A stretch of 64,000 bases of DNA from Pseudomonas sp. KNUC1026 (GTDB taxonomy: Bacteria; Pseudomonadota; Gammaproteobacteria; Pseudomonadales; Pseudomonadaceae): contig NZ_CP087138.1 in the NCBI RefSeq assembly GCF_021650705.1, forward strand, positions 3,100,001-3,164,000, read 5' to 3'. A model generated the notes under the pieces. That model was not told the origin of the DNA. It ran no database searches and saw only the letters and a list, made by a program, of their open reading frames with translations. A program made the translations under genes and the position numbers. Below are positions 17,333-26,339 of this stretch, in pieces (position 1 is the stretch's first letter; every line of letters begins with the position of its first letter).

Positions 17333-17392
17333 GACAGAAACTTCCAGTTAAGACTGCCGATGAAGACTAGCTCTTAAGACACTGTTTTGGAT

Positions 17393-17437
17393 AAAAAACC
17401 CCGGCGAGAACAGACCGTTCGTCGCCGGGGCTTTTTT
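17393..17437. terminator. Bidirectional rho-independent terminator
   Basis: CCCCGGCGA (17399-17407) pairs with TCGCCGGGG (17422-17430), flanked by A6 on the left and T6 on the right. It sits just after the stop of the NlpC/P60 gene at 17450 on the minus strand. Confidence 0.9.
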
Positions 17438-17449
17438 GCTGCGTTTTGC

Positions 17450-18111
17450 TTACTTGCGCGCGACCGTGGTGGTCGGTGCCTTGGCCAGAACACGCTTGGC
17501 CTCGATGTAAGTCTTTTTCCAGTAGGCGTCATCGAGGCTGTCGATGCGCACGCCACCGCTGCGGCGGCTGCTGGAATGGATGAACTGGTCGTCACCCAGG
17601 TAGATACCGGCATGGCTTACCCGGCCCTTGCCGCGGTTGGTGCCGAAGAACAGCACGTCGCCTGGCTTGAGGCTGTTACGGGCCACCAGGGGGCATCCAT
17701 GTTGATCATTTCGCGGCTGGAGCGCGGCAGGGTCATGCCGGCTTCTTCGCGGAACAGGAAGTTGATGAACCCGCTGCAATCGAAGCCGGCTTCGGTGGTG
17801 CCACCGAAGCGGTAGCGCGTACCGATCAGCGACTTGCCACGCTCCAGAATGCTGTCGGCCAGCATCGGCATTTGATAGCGCTTGTCACCGCTGAACGCGT
17901 TCATCGCGTCGTCGTCGGCGCTGGCGTCATCGGCCTGGCTGTCGAAGGGCGACTGGGAAGCCATGTGCGGGCGGCTTTTGAATACCAGCGGCTGTTGTTG
18001 AGTAGCGGAAGCGTTTGAAACCTGCTCTTGCGAAACCGGTGAATTGGCGGCGCAACCGATCAGCAGGGTAACGAGTGCAAGGGGCACGAGGGGTGCTAAG
18101 CGACGCAGCAT
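17450..18111 (-). CDS. Second NlpC/P60-family lipoprotein, frameshifted
   Basis: About 220 aa when repaired. It starts at the ATG at 18111 (MLRRLAPLVPLALVTLLIGCAAN), giving a lipobox LIGCAA with Cys near 19. The catalytic Cys is in FDCSGFINF; after MINMDAP the frame breaks, and the remainder (ARNSLKPGDVLFFG, VSHAGIYLGDDQF) is in another frame. The frames join if the G5 run at 17689-17693 had one more base, which restores MDAPLVARNS. The conserved continuation on both sides suggests a sequencing error. Likely peptidoglycan endopeptidase anchored in the outer membrane. Confidence 0.8.
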
Positions 18112-18178
18112 GGGCACGACCGTGGCATTGAAAATTGATGAGCGGCGACTATGCCTCCATTTGTCACTATTTGCAAAT

Positions 18179-18289
18179 TCAATCGAACAAAATGTGACTT
18201 GGAACAATCGGCGTCACTTCTAACGCGCTCGCCGCCACTTGGGCGTCCGTGCTCAGGCCGTATGGCATGGGCATGGGGTTGATATTCAT
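18179..18289 (-). CDS. Possible 36-aa small protein
   Basis: An open frame MNINPMPMPYGLSTDAQVAA... ends 67 bp before the NlpC/P60 start. The upstream AGGGG is about 14 bases from the ATG, which is a poor spacing. Composition is plausible for a peptide but there is no recognised family. It could equally be leader sequence of the downstream gene. Confidence 0.25.
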   Translation of the reverse strand: MNINPMPMPYGLSTDAQVAASALEVTPIVPSHILFD

Positions 18290-18764
18290 GGTGAAACGGC
18301 CCCTGTCACGTCCCTGTAATGCAGGTTTCAGGACGATTACACAGGGAGGCGAAAAGCAAGAGCGATCACCAGGCAGTAGCCATTGGCCACCTATTGATAG
18401 AGATCTTCAATCATGGTTCCGGAGTTTTTGGTCGGCTTCTGCCCTTTGGCAGCACACACCACCCCCAACACCGCTGCAGCGCGGAGGTAGCTCACGATGC
18501 AAATGACCGGCCAACCTGACCTTTTTGGCGCCATATTTCCGGCAAGCAGGTGCTATGAAACAGCCTGAAGCTATTGGTTGATTGCTCTGCCCTGCAGTCT
18601 CTGGGAGGCACGCGACCGCTCGTCGTCTGGCGAACAGGTGCGCCGTCATGGCTGTGACCGGGAAATGAACTGCCGCACAACGGTGCACGTTGCCGGGTAG
18701 AAAGTGCCCGTTTTCTGGCAGGCCACTCAGAAAACGACGGAAACCTGCCCAGCAGCGGGGCACA
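18290..18764. other. Long intergenic region between hda and the NlpC/P60 gene
   Basis: About 475 bp without a convincing gene. A 118-codon minus-strand frame begins at 18763, overlapping the hda stop as TAATG, but its composition (many Cys, Arg, Pro) is not protein-like. On the plus strand a 23-codon frame at 18497 (MQMTGQPDLFGAIF...) follows a good GGAGG 9 bases upstream. I looked for a cobalamin riboswitch because of the GCCACT and ACCTGCC strings, but the core elements and spacing do not fit. Confidence 0.5.
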
Positions 18765-19472
18765 TTACCAGCCCATGATTTCCTTGAGAAACGGGATGGT
18801 CAGCTTGCGCTGAGCCTGCAGCGAGGCCTGGTCGAGGCGCTCTAGGGTGTCGAACAGCGCGCTCATGCTGCGGCTGCCGCGGGTGAGGATGAAATGGCCG
18901 ACTTCGTCGTTGAGTTGCAGGCCGCGGCGCGATGCACGCAGCTGCAACGCGCGCAGCTTGTCCTCATCGGAGAGCGGGCGCATCTGGAAGATCAGCGCCA
19001 GGGTGAGGCGGGATTTGAGGTCGGCCAGCTTGATCGGCAACTCGCGAGGCGAGGCAGAGGCTGCGATCAGCAAGCGCCGCCCGCTGTCGCGCAGGCGGTT
19101 GAACAGGTGGAACATCGCCTCTTCCCACTCGGGCTTGCCGGCGATGACGTGCAGGTCGTCAAGGCATACCAGCTCGTACTGGGCCAGGTAATCGAGCAGG
19201 CCGGTTCCGCGGTCGAGCATCTGCGCCAATGGCAGGTATACCGCCGACTGGCCGGTTTGCTCGAAACGAAGGCACGCGGCCTGCAGCAAGTGCGTGCGCC
19301 CTACACCCTGCTTGCCCCGAAGGTAGATCAGGCTTTCGGTCCAACCGGCCTCCGCTTCGCACAACCGCTCGACATAGCCCAGCGCCGCCGCGTTGGCGCC
19401 GGGGTAGTAGTTGACGAAGGTGGCGTCGTCACGCAGGCGCACGCCCAGAGGCAGTTGGATAGGTTGTTTCAT
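18765..19472 (-). CDS. hda: DnaA regulatory inactivator Hda
   Basis: 235 aa. The N-terminal QLPLGVRL is the clamp-binding motif by which Hda docks on DnaN. An AAA+ domain related to DnaA follows, with a divergent Walker A (GKQGVGRTHLLQA), Walker B in LVCLDDLHVIAG, and SMSALFDTLERLD near the C-terminus. Hda with the DNA-loaded clamp stimulates DnaA-ATP hydrolysis and prevents re-initiation. It lies downstream of the perM-type permease on the same strand with a 99-bp gap. Confidence 0.95.
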   Translation of the reverse strand: MKQPIQLPLGVRLRDDATFVNYYPGANAAALGYVERLCEAEAGWTESLIYLRGKQGVGRTHLLQAACLRFEQTGQSAVYLPLAQMLDRGTGLLDYLAQYELVCLDDLHVIAGKPEWEEAMFHLFNRLRDSGRRLLIAASASPRELPIKLADLKSRLTLALIFQMRPLSDEDKLRALQLRASRRGLQLNDEVGHFILTRGSRSMSALFDTLERLDQASLQAQRKLTIPFLKEIMGW

Positions 19473-19571
19473 GCGAAGGCGCAGGCAAAACCCGGGGAAG
19501 ATGAAGCCCGGATTCTATACCGCGCCCGCCAAGGCGCACAACGCGCCGCAGAGCCTTGGCGAATCAACGGG

Positions 19572-20645
19572 TTAGAGGTCAGGGTCTTCACTGCCGGCGT
19601 ACAGGTCGGACTGCTTGTACAGATCGTGCACATGGCGAATCAACACCATGATCACCGCGGCCACCGGCAAGGCCAGCAGGATGCCGGTGAAACCGAACAG
19701 CTCGCCGCCCGCCAGCACTGCAAAAATCACCGCCACCGGGTGCAGGCCGATGCGGTCACCTACCAGCAACGGGGTGAGCACCATGCCTTCGAGCGCCTGG
19801 CCAACGACGAATACACCGGCTATCAGCGACAGGTGCAGCGGGTCGAGCCCGTACTGGAACAACCCAGCGATCATCGCAACGCCGATGCCAGTGATGAAGC
19901 CCATGTACGGCACGATGGAGGCAAGCCCGGCGATGACCCCGACCAGCAACCCGAGCTCAAGCCCGGTCAGCATCAGGCCGCCCGCATAAATGCCGCCCAG
20001 CGCCAGCATCACCAGCAGTTGCCCGCGTACGAAGGCGCCCAGCACTTCGTGGCATTCACCGGCAAGGCCGACGATCTGCTTCTCCCGCTGGCGCGGCAGC
20101 AGGCTGCGGATCTTGGCCATCATCACGTCCCAGTCGCGCAGCAGATAGAAGCCCACCACCGGGATCAGCACCAGATTGGCCAGCCAGCCGAACAGCGCCA
20201 GGCTCGAAGCCGTCGCACGCTGCAGCACCAGGCCTACCACATCACCGGTCTGGCCCATGTGGCTGGAAATGGCGGCCTTGATCTTGTCGAACTTCCAGAA
20301 GCCCTCGCCCAAGCCCAGCTTGGCCTGCACCCAAGGCAGCGCCGATTGCTGCAGCCAGTCGAGCATCTGCGGCGCCAGTTCATAAAGCCGCACCACCTGG
20401 CGAGCCAGCATGGGGATCAGCACCACCAGGCCCAGCGCGAAAACCAAGGTGAACCCCAGGAACACCACCACCACGCCCAGGGTGCGCGACAGCCCCCAGG
20501 CTTCGAGCCGGTCGACCAGCGGGTCGGCAAGGTAGGCGAGCACCATCGCCACCAGGAACGGGGTGAGGATCGGATGAAGCAGATAAAGGAATGCGCACAG
20601 CAACAGAAACAGGCCAATCCAGTACCAGCGGCGAACATCGGTCAT
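19572..20645 (-). CDS. AI-2E/PerM family transporter
   Basis: 357 aa integral membrane protein with about 7-8 TM helices: two near the start, one near 65-85, a cluster from about 150-180, and a helical hairpin region from 210 to 335 with GVIAGLASIVPYMGF and the glycine-rich GIGVAMIAG. Members are permeases of varied function; AI-2 export is shown for only a few, others move ions, so no substrate is proposed. It lies between the DUF2066 gene and hda, an arrangement I recall as common in Pseudomonas. Confidence 0.85.
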   Translation of the reverse strand: MTDVRRWYWIGLFLLLCAFLYLLHPILTPFLVAMVLAYLADPLVDRLEAWGLSRTLGVVVVFLGFTLVFALGLVVLIPMLARQVVRLYELAPQMLDWLQQSALPWVQAKLGLGEGFWKFDKIKAAISSHMGQTGDVVGLVLQRATASSLALFGWLANLVLIPVVGFYLLRDWDVMMAKIRSLLPRQREKQIVGLAGECHEVLGAFVRGQLLVMLALGGIYAGGLMLTGLELGLLVGVIAGLASIVPYMGFITGIGVAMIAGLFQYGLDPLHLSLIAGVFVVGQALEGMVLTPLLVGDRIGLHPVAVIFAVLAGGELFGFTGILLALPVAAVIMVLIRHVHDLYKQSDLYAGSEDPDL

Positions 20646-20654
20646 GGGGCTTCC

Positions 20655-21658
20655 TTACCAGTGAAAATGCAGCATGGCGGGTGTACCGGCAGGCTGCGGC
20701 TGAGCCGGGTCGGCAGGGGTTTCCTGAAGCTTGGCCAGGCTCAACTGGGCACGCAACTGGTCGGGGCTACCGGTCACCTGATACACCACCTTGTCGCCCT
20801 CGACCGACACCAGGCGCCCGCCGAAACCTTCGAGCATGCGGCCCAGTTGGGCGTAGCGGTCCAGGTTCATGCCTTGAACTTCCAAGGCCAGGTCACTGCT
20901 GGCACCCGGTTTGACGATAAAGCGCGGCGCGAGCTTCTGGCTGACCGCGAGCATCACTGCATCGGCGAGTGCTGCGTTGTTGGCACCTTGCACAGTGCCT
21001 TTTTCGCGTTGATCGCCCAGCCAGAGCTGCCATTTGGCCTGCATCTGGCCGTCGCTGCCGGTGGCATGCACCGCCAGCAGGGCATCTGCGCCGTAGCGTT
21101 CCGAGGCACTGCGCAAACCGGCCGGGTCGTTACCTTCCAACGCCTTGGCGCTGGCCAGCGGCTGCTCGGACAGGTCGGCCAGCGGCAGGCGCAGCGGCAG
21201 GCCACGGTGCTGGGCAGCACGGCGCAGCGGCTCCGCGCTGGGCTGGCCGTCGCCGGTGAGGTTGGTACCGTCGGCGTTATCGGTCAGCCACCAGGCGATG
21301 ATCGAGGGGCGGTTCGCCCCCACAGCGAGAGGCCGGCCTTGCGCAGCGCTGCATCGGTAGCAGCGGGGTCGAACTCCACTTGCACCGAGGGCGGGTTGCC
21401 ACCCTCGAAACCGAACTGGCTGATGATCTGCTTGGGGTCGGCGCGTAGTGCGGCGAGGGCCGGGCTGGAATAGGCCTTGGCATCGCCGGTCAGGCGCAGC
21501 ACCAGGGTTTCCACGGCCTTTTGCGTTGCCTGGTCACGCTCGGCAGCGTCCTGGCTGCTGGCCGGCTCATGCACCAGGTAAAGGTTGTTGACGGTTTCTG
21601 CCTGGGCCAGCGGGGCCAGGCCCAGGCAGCAGGCGAGCAAGAGGGTGTGAAAACGCAT
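20655..21658 (-). CDS. DUF2066 family periplasmic protein, frameshifted
   Basis: About 334 aa after repair. It starts at the ATG at 21658 with a clear signal peptide (LLLACCLGLAPLAQA). The N-terminal part ends in AGLSLWG; the rest, ANRPSIIAWWLTDN onward to the C-terminus, is in a different frame. Adding one base to the C5 run at 21317-21321 joins them. The gene is next to perM and hda and is divergent from purM. Function unknown. The frame break is in the middle of conserved sequence and is most simply an error. Confidence 0.8.
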
Positions 21659-21910
21659 GTAGGCTTCCCGAAGGGCTGAGGCGATCAATGGCCGTGTGAC
21701 CACACTTTCCGACAAAACATTCAGCCTCGCCAACAAAACTTTCGCGTAACGCACAACCGCCAACGGTTCAGCCGGCGGTGGTCGCTCATGGCCAAGCCTG
21801 TTAGAATCGCGCGCCTTCACAGACCGAGCCTGCCTCGCTGCCAGCGGGCACTGCCCCGAGGCGGTGGCACGGTCTTTTTCTTCGAACGCCCCCTTCATAT
21901 AGGCCTTGAT

Positions 21911-22969
21911 ATGAGCAAGCAACCCTCCCTGAGCTACAAGGACGCCGGTGTAGACATCGACGCCGGCGAAGCACTGGTCGAACGCATCAAGGGCGTGGCC
22001 AAGCGGACCGCGCGCCCCGAGGTGATGGGCGGGCTGGGCGGCTTCGGCGCGCTGTGCGAGATCCCGGCCGGCTACAAGCAGCCCGTGCTGGTCTCCGGCA
22101 CCGACGGGGTGGGCACCAAGCTGCGCCTGGCACTGAACCTGAACAAGCACGACAGCATCGGCCAGGACCTGGTCGCCATGTGCGTGAACGACCTGGTCGT
22201 ATGCGGCGCCGAGCCGCTGTTCTTCCTCGATTACTACGCCACCGGCAAGCTCAACGTCGACACCGCAGCCACTGTGGTCACCGGCATCGGCGCGGGCTGC
22301 GAACTGGCCGGTTGCTCGCTGGTGGGCGGTGAAACCGCCGAGATGCCCGGCATGTACGAAGGCGACGACTACGACCTGGCCGGCTTCTGTGTAGGCGTAG
22401 TGGAAAAGGCCGAAATCATCGATGGCTCCAAGGTTGCTAGCGGCGATGCGCTGATCGCCCTGCCCTCGTCCGGCCCGCATTCCAACGGCTACTCACTGAT
22501 CCGCAAGATCATCGAAGTGTCCGGCGCCGATGTCGAAACCACGCAACTGGGCGGCAAGCCGCTGGCCGACCTGCTGATGGCTCCTACCCGCATCTACGTG
22601 AAGCCGCTGCTGCAACTGATCAAGCAAACCGGCGCCGTCAAGGCCATGGCCCACATCACCGGTGGCGGCCTGCTCGACAACATCCCGCGCGTGCTGCCCG
22701 AAGGCGCCCAGGCGGTGGTCGACGTCGCCAGTTGGGAACGCCCAGCTGTATTCGACTGGCTGCAACAGCAAGGCAACGTCGACGAAACCGAGATGCACCG
22801 CGTGCTCAACTGCGGTGTCGGCATGGTGATCTGCGTGGCCCAGGCCGACGTCGAGCGTTCGCTCAAGGCTCTGCGCGATGCCGGTGAGCAGCCTTGGGTC
22901 ATCGGCCACATCGCCCAGGCCGCAGCCGGTGCTGCACAGGTCGAGCTGCAGAACCTCAAGGCGCACTGA
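21911..22969 (+). CDS. purM: Phosphoribosylformylglycinamidine cyclo-ligase (AIR synthetase)
   Basis: 352 aa, the normal length. The start is [19 protein letters not shown] at 21911; longer in-frame ATGs upstream extend into the promoter. It has the conserved [10 protein letters not shown] near 65-75, [11 protein letters not shown] near 140-150 and the substrate loop [13 protein letters not shown]. It makes AIR from FGAM and ATP, the fifth step of purine synthesis. It overlaps purN by 3 bp (TGATG), so the pair is coupled. Confidence 0.97.
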   Translation: MSKQPSLSYKDAGVDIDAGEALVERIKGVAKRTARPEVMGGLGGFGALCEIPAGYKQPVLVSGTDGVGTKLRLALNLNKHDSIGQDLVAMCVNDLVVCGAEPLFFLDYYATGKLNVDTAATVVTGIGAGCELAGCSLVGGETAEMPGMYEGDDYDLAGFCVGVVEKAEIIDGSKVASGDALIALPSSGPHSNGYSLIRKIIEVSGADVETTQLGGKPLADLLMAPTRIYVKPLLQLIKQTGAVKAMAHITGGGLLDNIPRVLPEGAQAVVDVASWERPAVFDWLQQQGNVDETEMHRVLNCGVGMVICVAQADVERSLKALRDAGEQPWVIGHIAQAAAGAAQVELQNLKAH

Positions 22970-23622
22970 TGCCCCAGCCTTGTAATGTGGTGGTGCTGCT
23001 CTCCGGCACCGGCAGCAACCTGCAGGCACTGATCGATGCAACGACTGCCGAGGGCAACCCGGCGCGCGTATGTGCAGTGATTTCGAACCGCGCCGAGGCC
23101 TATGGGCTGGTGCGCGCCCGTGAGGCCGGCATTGCCACTGCGGTGCTCGACCATCGCCAGTACGAAGGCCGCGAGGCCTTCGACGAGGCGTTGATCGGCG
23201 CCATCGACCAGCACCAGCCTTCACTGGTGGTGCTGGCCGGTTTCATGCGCATCCTCACGCCTGCTTTCGTGCGCCATTATCACGGCCGCCTGCTGAACAT
23301 CCACCCTTCCCTGCTGCCGCTGTACAAGGGCCTGCATACTCACCAGCGAGTACTGGAAGCCGGTGATGCCGAGCACGGTTGCAGTGTGCACTTCGTCACC
23401 GAGGAACTCGATGGGGGGCCACTGGTCCTACAGGCCGTCGTCCGGGTAGACTCCGGCGATACGCCAGCCACACTGGCGCAGCGGGTGCATGCCCGGGAAC
23501 ATCAGATCTACCCACTGGCGGTGCGTTGGTTCGCCGAAGGCCGGCTGAAACTGGCCGGCGACGGCAGCGTACAACTGGATGCCCAAGCCCTGCCCGCCAG
23601 CGGCCACGTGATACGCCACTAG
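22969..23622 (+). CDS. purN: Phosphoribosylglycinamide formyltransferase
   Basis: 217 aa. N-terminal VVLLSGTGSNLQAL binds the GAR phosphate. The catalytic Asn-His pair is in LNIHPSLLPLYKGLHTH near 107-123, and Asp in VTEELDGGP near 145. It uses 10-formyl-THF, whose supply depends on FolD (43453-44307). Translationally coupled to purM; the DUF3108 gene follows after 8 bp with AGGAG before its ATG. Confidence 0.97.
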   Translation: MPQPCNVVVLLSGTGSNLQALIDATTAEGNPARVCAVISNRAEAYGLVRAREAGIATAVLDHRQYEGREAFDEALIGAIDQHQPSLVVLAGFMRILTPAFVRHYHGRLLNIHPSLLPLYKGLHTHQRVLEAGDAEHGCSVHFVTEELDGGPLVLQAVVRVDSGDTPATLAQRVHAREHQIYPLAVRWFAEGRLKLAGDGSVQLDAQALPASGHVIRH

Positions 23623-23630
23623 GAGAACCT

Positions 23631-24341
23631 ATGCGCCGTGCCCTGTTACTCGCCTGCGCGCTGCTCGCGCCCCTGGCTCAAGCCGCTGACCTGAAGCCCT
23701 TCAGCGCCAGCTACACAGCCGACTGGAAACAACTGCCCATGAGCGGCACCGCCGAGCGAAGCCTCAAGGCCAACGCCGACGGCAGCTGGAACCTGGCCTT
23801 CAAGGCTTCGATGATGATCGCCAGCCTCAGCGAAAACAGCACCTTCAAGTTCGACAAAGGCACCGTGCAGCCCGTGAGCTACACCTACGAGCGCGGCGGC
23901 CTGGGCAAAAGCAAGAGCGTCAACCTGACGTTCGACTGGGCTGCCAAGAAGATCACCGGCAATGATCGGGGTGACCCGATCACCCTGCCGCTCAACGGTG
24001 GCGTGCTGGACAAGTCCAGCTACCAGGTGGCTCTTCAGGAAGATGTCGCTGCTGGCAAGAAGAGCATGAGCTACCAGGTCGTCGACGGTGACGAAGTCGA
24101 CACCTACGACTTCCGCGTACTGGGCTCGGAAAAAGTCACCACCAAGGCTGGCGTGGTCGATGCCATCAAGGTCGAGCGCGTGCGTGACCCCAGCCAGACC
24201 AAGCGCACCACGGTGATGTGGTTTGCCAAGGATTGGGATTACTTGCTGGTGCAACTGCAGCAAACCGAAACGGATGGCAAGGAATACACCATCATGCTGC
24301 AGGACGGCACCGTTGACGGCAAAGCGGTAAAAGGCAGCTAG
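23631..24341 (+). CDS. DUF3108 domain periplasmic protein
   Basis: 236 aa with a signal peptide (LLLACALLAPLAQA) and a beta-rich body typical of DUF3108: FSASYTADWKQLP at the mature N-terminus and VDAIKVERVRDPSQTKRTTVMWFAKDWDYLLVQ in two short conserved blocks toward the end. It forms the end of a purM-purN-DUF3108 operon and is followed by a strong terminator. No enzymatic function is known for the family. Confidence 0.88.
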   Translation: MRRALLLACALLAPLAQAADLKPFSASYTADWKQLPMSGTAERSLKANADGSWNLAFKASMMIASLSENSTFKFDKGTVQPVSYTYERGGLGKSKSVNLTFDWAAKKITGNDRGDPITLPLNGGVLDKSSYQVALQEDVAAGKKSMSYQVVDGDEVDTYDFRVLGSEKVTTKAGVVDAIKVERVRDPSQTKRTTVMWFAKDWDYLLVQLQQTETDGKEYTIMLQDGTVDGKAVKGS

Positions 24342-24360
24342 GCCGCGTTGTTGTTTCTGG

Positions 24361-24386
24361 AAAACCGGGCTCAGGCCCGGTTTTTT
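24361..24386 (+). terminator. Terminator of the purMN-DUF3108 operon
   Basis: AAAACCGGGC-TCAG-GCCCGGTTTTTT: a perfect 6-bp GC stem extended by A/T pairing and a T6 tail, 19 bp after the DUF3108 stop. Confidence 0.9.
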
Positions 24387-24595
24387 CGTTTCTGGGCGGC
24401 AGATGAACGATTGTTCACGAAAGCGAACCGGCTGCGACACTCTGCCGCACCCCGCATGAACCGCGGCCTGTACGATTGTCTTGAAAAACGTAAAACACCC
24501 TTGCAGGCCCGCGCGGTTTACGTAGCTCGCTAACAAACTCTATAACGAAGACGTGCACACATCTGACACAGACCCGTTATCAGAGGAAATGCAGA

Positions 24596-24775
24596 ATGAC
24601 CGTACGAGTAACCGAACGAGACGATTCGCATAAATCCCATGAAGCTGTTGCCGCTGGCACTCGGCTGTGGGACGTCTACCAGCAAGACTTGCTGGTCGGC
24701 ATCTTCCACGAAGAGAGCCAGGCTGACGCCTACCGCCAGGAACTCGAAGCGCAAGAGCAGCAGCATCACGCCTAG
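24596..24775 (+). CDS. Small hypothetical protein (59 aa)
   Basis: MTVRVTERDDSHKSHEAVAA... , acidic and His-rich at the C-terminus (EAQEQQHHA), no signal or membrane segment. CAGAGGAAATGCAGA before the ATG gives a good ribosome-binding site. Its core RLWDVYQQDLLVGIFHEESQADAY looks like a compact alpha/beta domain. It is a separate unit after the terminator at 24361-24386. Not a family I can name. Confidence 0.75.
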   Translation: MTVRVTERDDSHKSHEAVAAGTRLWDVYQQDLLVGIFHEESQADAYRQELEAQEQQHHA

Positions 24776-24787
24776 GTGATGGAATCC

Positions 24788-24868
24788 GTGGGAGGGCGGC
24801 CCTGCCGCGCGACGAGACGAGGCGAGTGATTCAGCGCGACCGTCGCCCGGCGAAGCCGGCCTCCCACA
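24788..24868. repeat. Single REPIN (pair of inverted REP elements)
   Basis: GTGGGAGGGCGGCCCTGCCG at the left and the inverted counterpart ending CGGCGAAGCCGGCCTCCCAC at the right face each other across about 40 bp. This is the same class of element that is tandemly amplified at 1-955. It occupies the gap between two convergent genes, a usual place for REPINs. Confidence 0.85.
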
Positions 24869-24920
24869 GTTGCAAGTGCGTCGCCCGTCGCAGCCTGCAC
24901 TTACAGTTGCAAATGCGGGC

Positions 24921-25460
24921 TTACCACATCAGGTCGTCAGGGATCTTGTACGCAGCGTACGGATCGTCAGCGTCGATTTCTTCGACCTGATCGTTGAGCG
25001 AGACGATGCGCTTGGGGTCGCGTTCCTGGATTTTCAGGGCCGCCTCACGTGGCACCACTTCATACCCACCGCCGTGATGCACGATCGCCAAATGGCCGTT
25101 GCTCAGTTTGCTGCGCATCAGGCTGTTGACCGACAGGCGCTTGACCTTCTTGTCGTCGACGAAGTTGTAGTAATCGTCGGTGGTGAGCTTGGGCAGGCGT
25201 GTTGCTTCGATCAATTGCTTGACCTGAGCCGCACGCGCCTTGGCCTCTGCCTTTTCCTGCACCTGCCGATTGAGCTCCAGATCACGCTGGGCCTTTTCAG
25301 CGGCCGCTTCTCGGGCGATACGCTGCTGAGTGTCGTCTTTTTCCGCCTGGCCCTTGTGCTCCAGGCGTTGCTGCTTTTTCTGGTCCTTGTTGACCTGCTT
25401 GACCTGCTTCTGGTTGACCAGGCCGGCTTTCAACAATTGATCGCGAAGAGAGAGGCTCAT
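24921..25460 (-). CDS. DUF2058 family protein (YaiL-like)
   Basis: 179 aa, cytoplasmic, highly charged. The N-terminal third (SLRDQLLKAGLVNQKQVKQV, then Lys/Gln-rich helix) is a probable coiled coil up to about residue 85; the C-terminal part has DDYYNFVDDKKVKRLSVN and ends YAAYKIPDDLMW. Function unknown; nucleoid or RNA association has been suggested for relatives. It lies 36 bp after mazG on the same strand. Confidence 0.85.
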   Translation of the reverse strand: MSLSLRDQLLKAGLVNQKQVKQVNKDQKKQQRLEHKGQAEKDDTQQRIAREAAAEKAQRDLELNRQVQEKAEAKARAAQVKQLIEATRLPKLTTDDYYNFVDDKKVKRLSVNSLMRSKLSNGHLAIVHHGGGYEVVPREAALKIQERDPKRIVSLNDQVEEIDADDPYAAYKIPDDLMW

Positions 25461-25496
25461 CGTTTCGTTACCTTGCTCATACTGAGTGCGGCGGCT

Positions 25497-26329
25497 TCAG
25501 CCACACGCGGGAGTGTTCTTTTCCTGGCGCTTGGCCTGGGCCCACAGCGCATCCAGGGTTTGCAGGCTGCAATCTTCCACGGCCTTGCCCTGTTCGCGCA
25601 ACGCCTGTTCGATACGGCGAAAGCGCCGCTCGAACTTGGCGTTGGCCTGGCGGAGGGCGTGTTCGGGATCAGCCTTGAGGTGGCGGGCCAGGTTGACCAC
25701 GCTGAACAGCAGGTCGCCCAGCTCCTCGGCCATGGCTTCGGGGTCATCGCCGGCGATGGCTTGCAGAACTTCGTCGAGCTCCTCGCGGACCTTGTCTACC
25801 ACCGGCAGCGCGGCAGGCCAGTCGAAACCCACGGCCGAAGCGCGCTTTGCAGCTTGGCGGCACGTGAAAGCGCAGGGAGTGCAGCAGGCACATCATCGAG
25901 CAACGAGAGCTGTTCGGGCGCTGCAGCTTTTTCGGCGCGTTCCTGGGCTTTGATTTCCTCCCAGCGACTCTTGACCTGGGTTTCGTCGAGCTTGGGGGTA
26001 TCCAGCGGCGCATGGAGATCCCCGGTGGGAAAGACATGCGGATGGCGGCGTACCAGCTTGGCGGTAATGCCGTCGACCACCGCTTCGAAGTCGAAACGCC
26101 CCTCTTCGCGAGCCAGCTGCGCGTAATACACCACCTGGAACAGCAGGTCGCCCAGCTCACCGCGCACCTGGTCGAAATCGCCCTGCTCGATGGCATCGGC
26201 AACCTCATAGGCCTCTTCGATGGTGTGCGGCACGATACTGCGCCAATCCTGCTTGAGATCCCACGGGCACCCGTGAGCTGGGTCACGCAGGCGCGCCATC
26301 AGATAAAGCAGGTCGTCGAGTCGATACAT
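25497..26329 (-). CDS. mazG: Nucleoside triphosphate pyrophosphohydrolase MazG, frameshifted
   Basis: About 277 aa when repaired, the normal length for two-domain MazG. The first domain (LRDPAHGCPWDLKQDW, EEAYEVADAI, GELGDLLFQVVYY) and the second (REELDEVLQAI, EELGDLLFSVVNL) each have the metal-binding E-rich motifs. After RAAKLQS the frame changes; one extra C near 25845 restores AKLQSRASAVGFDWP. It hydrolyses NTPs to NMP and PPi and can lower ppGpp via nucleotide pools. The start at 26329 is 10 bp after relA, as in many gamma-proteobacteria. Confidence 0.88.
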
Positions 26330-26339
26330 CGGTGTTCCT

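Noticed and set aside
18407..18763. 118-codon minus-strand frame overlapping the hda stop
   Set aside because: Amino-acid composition (many Cys, Arg, Pro) and lack of motifs suggest chance; no ribosome site.
18600..18764. Possible cobalamin riboswitch
   Set aside because: GCCACT and an ACCTGCC string are present but the core and spacing do not match, and no suitably oriented gene follows.
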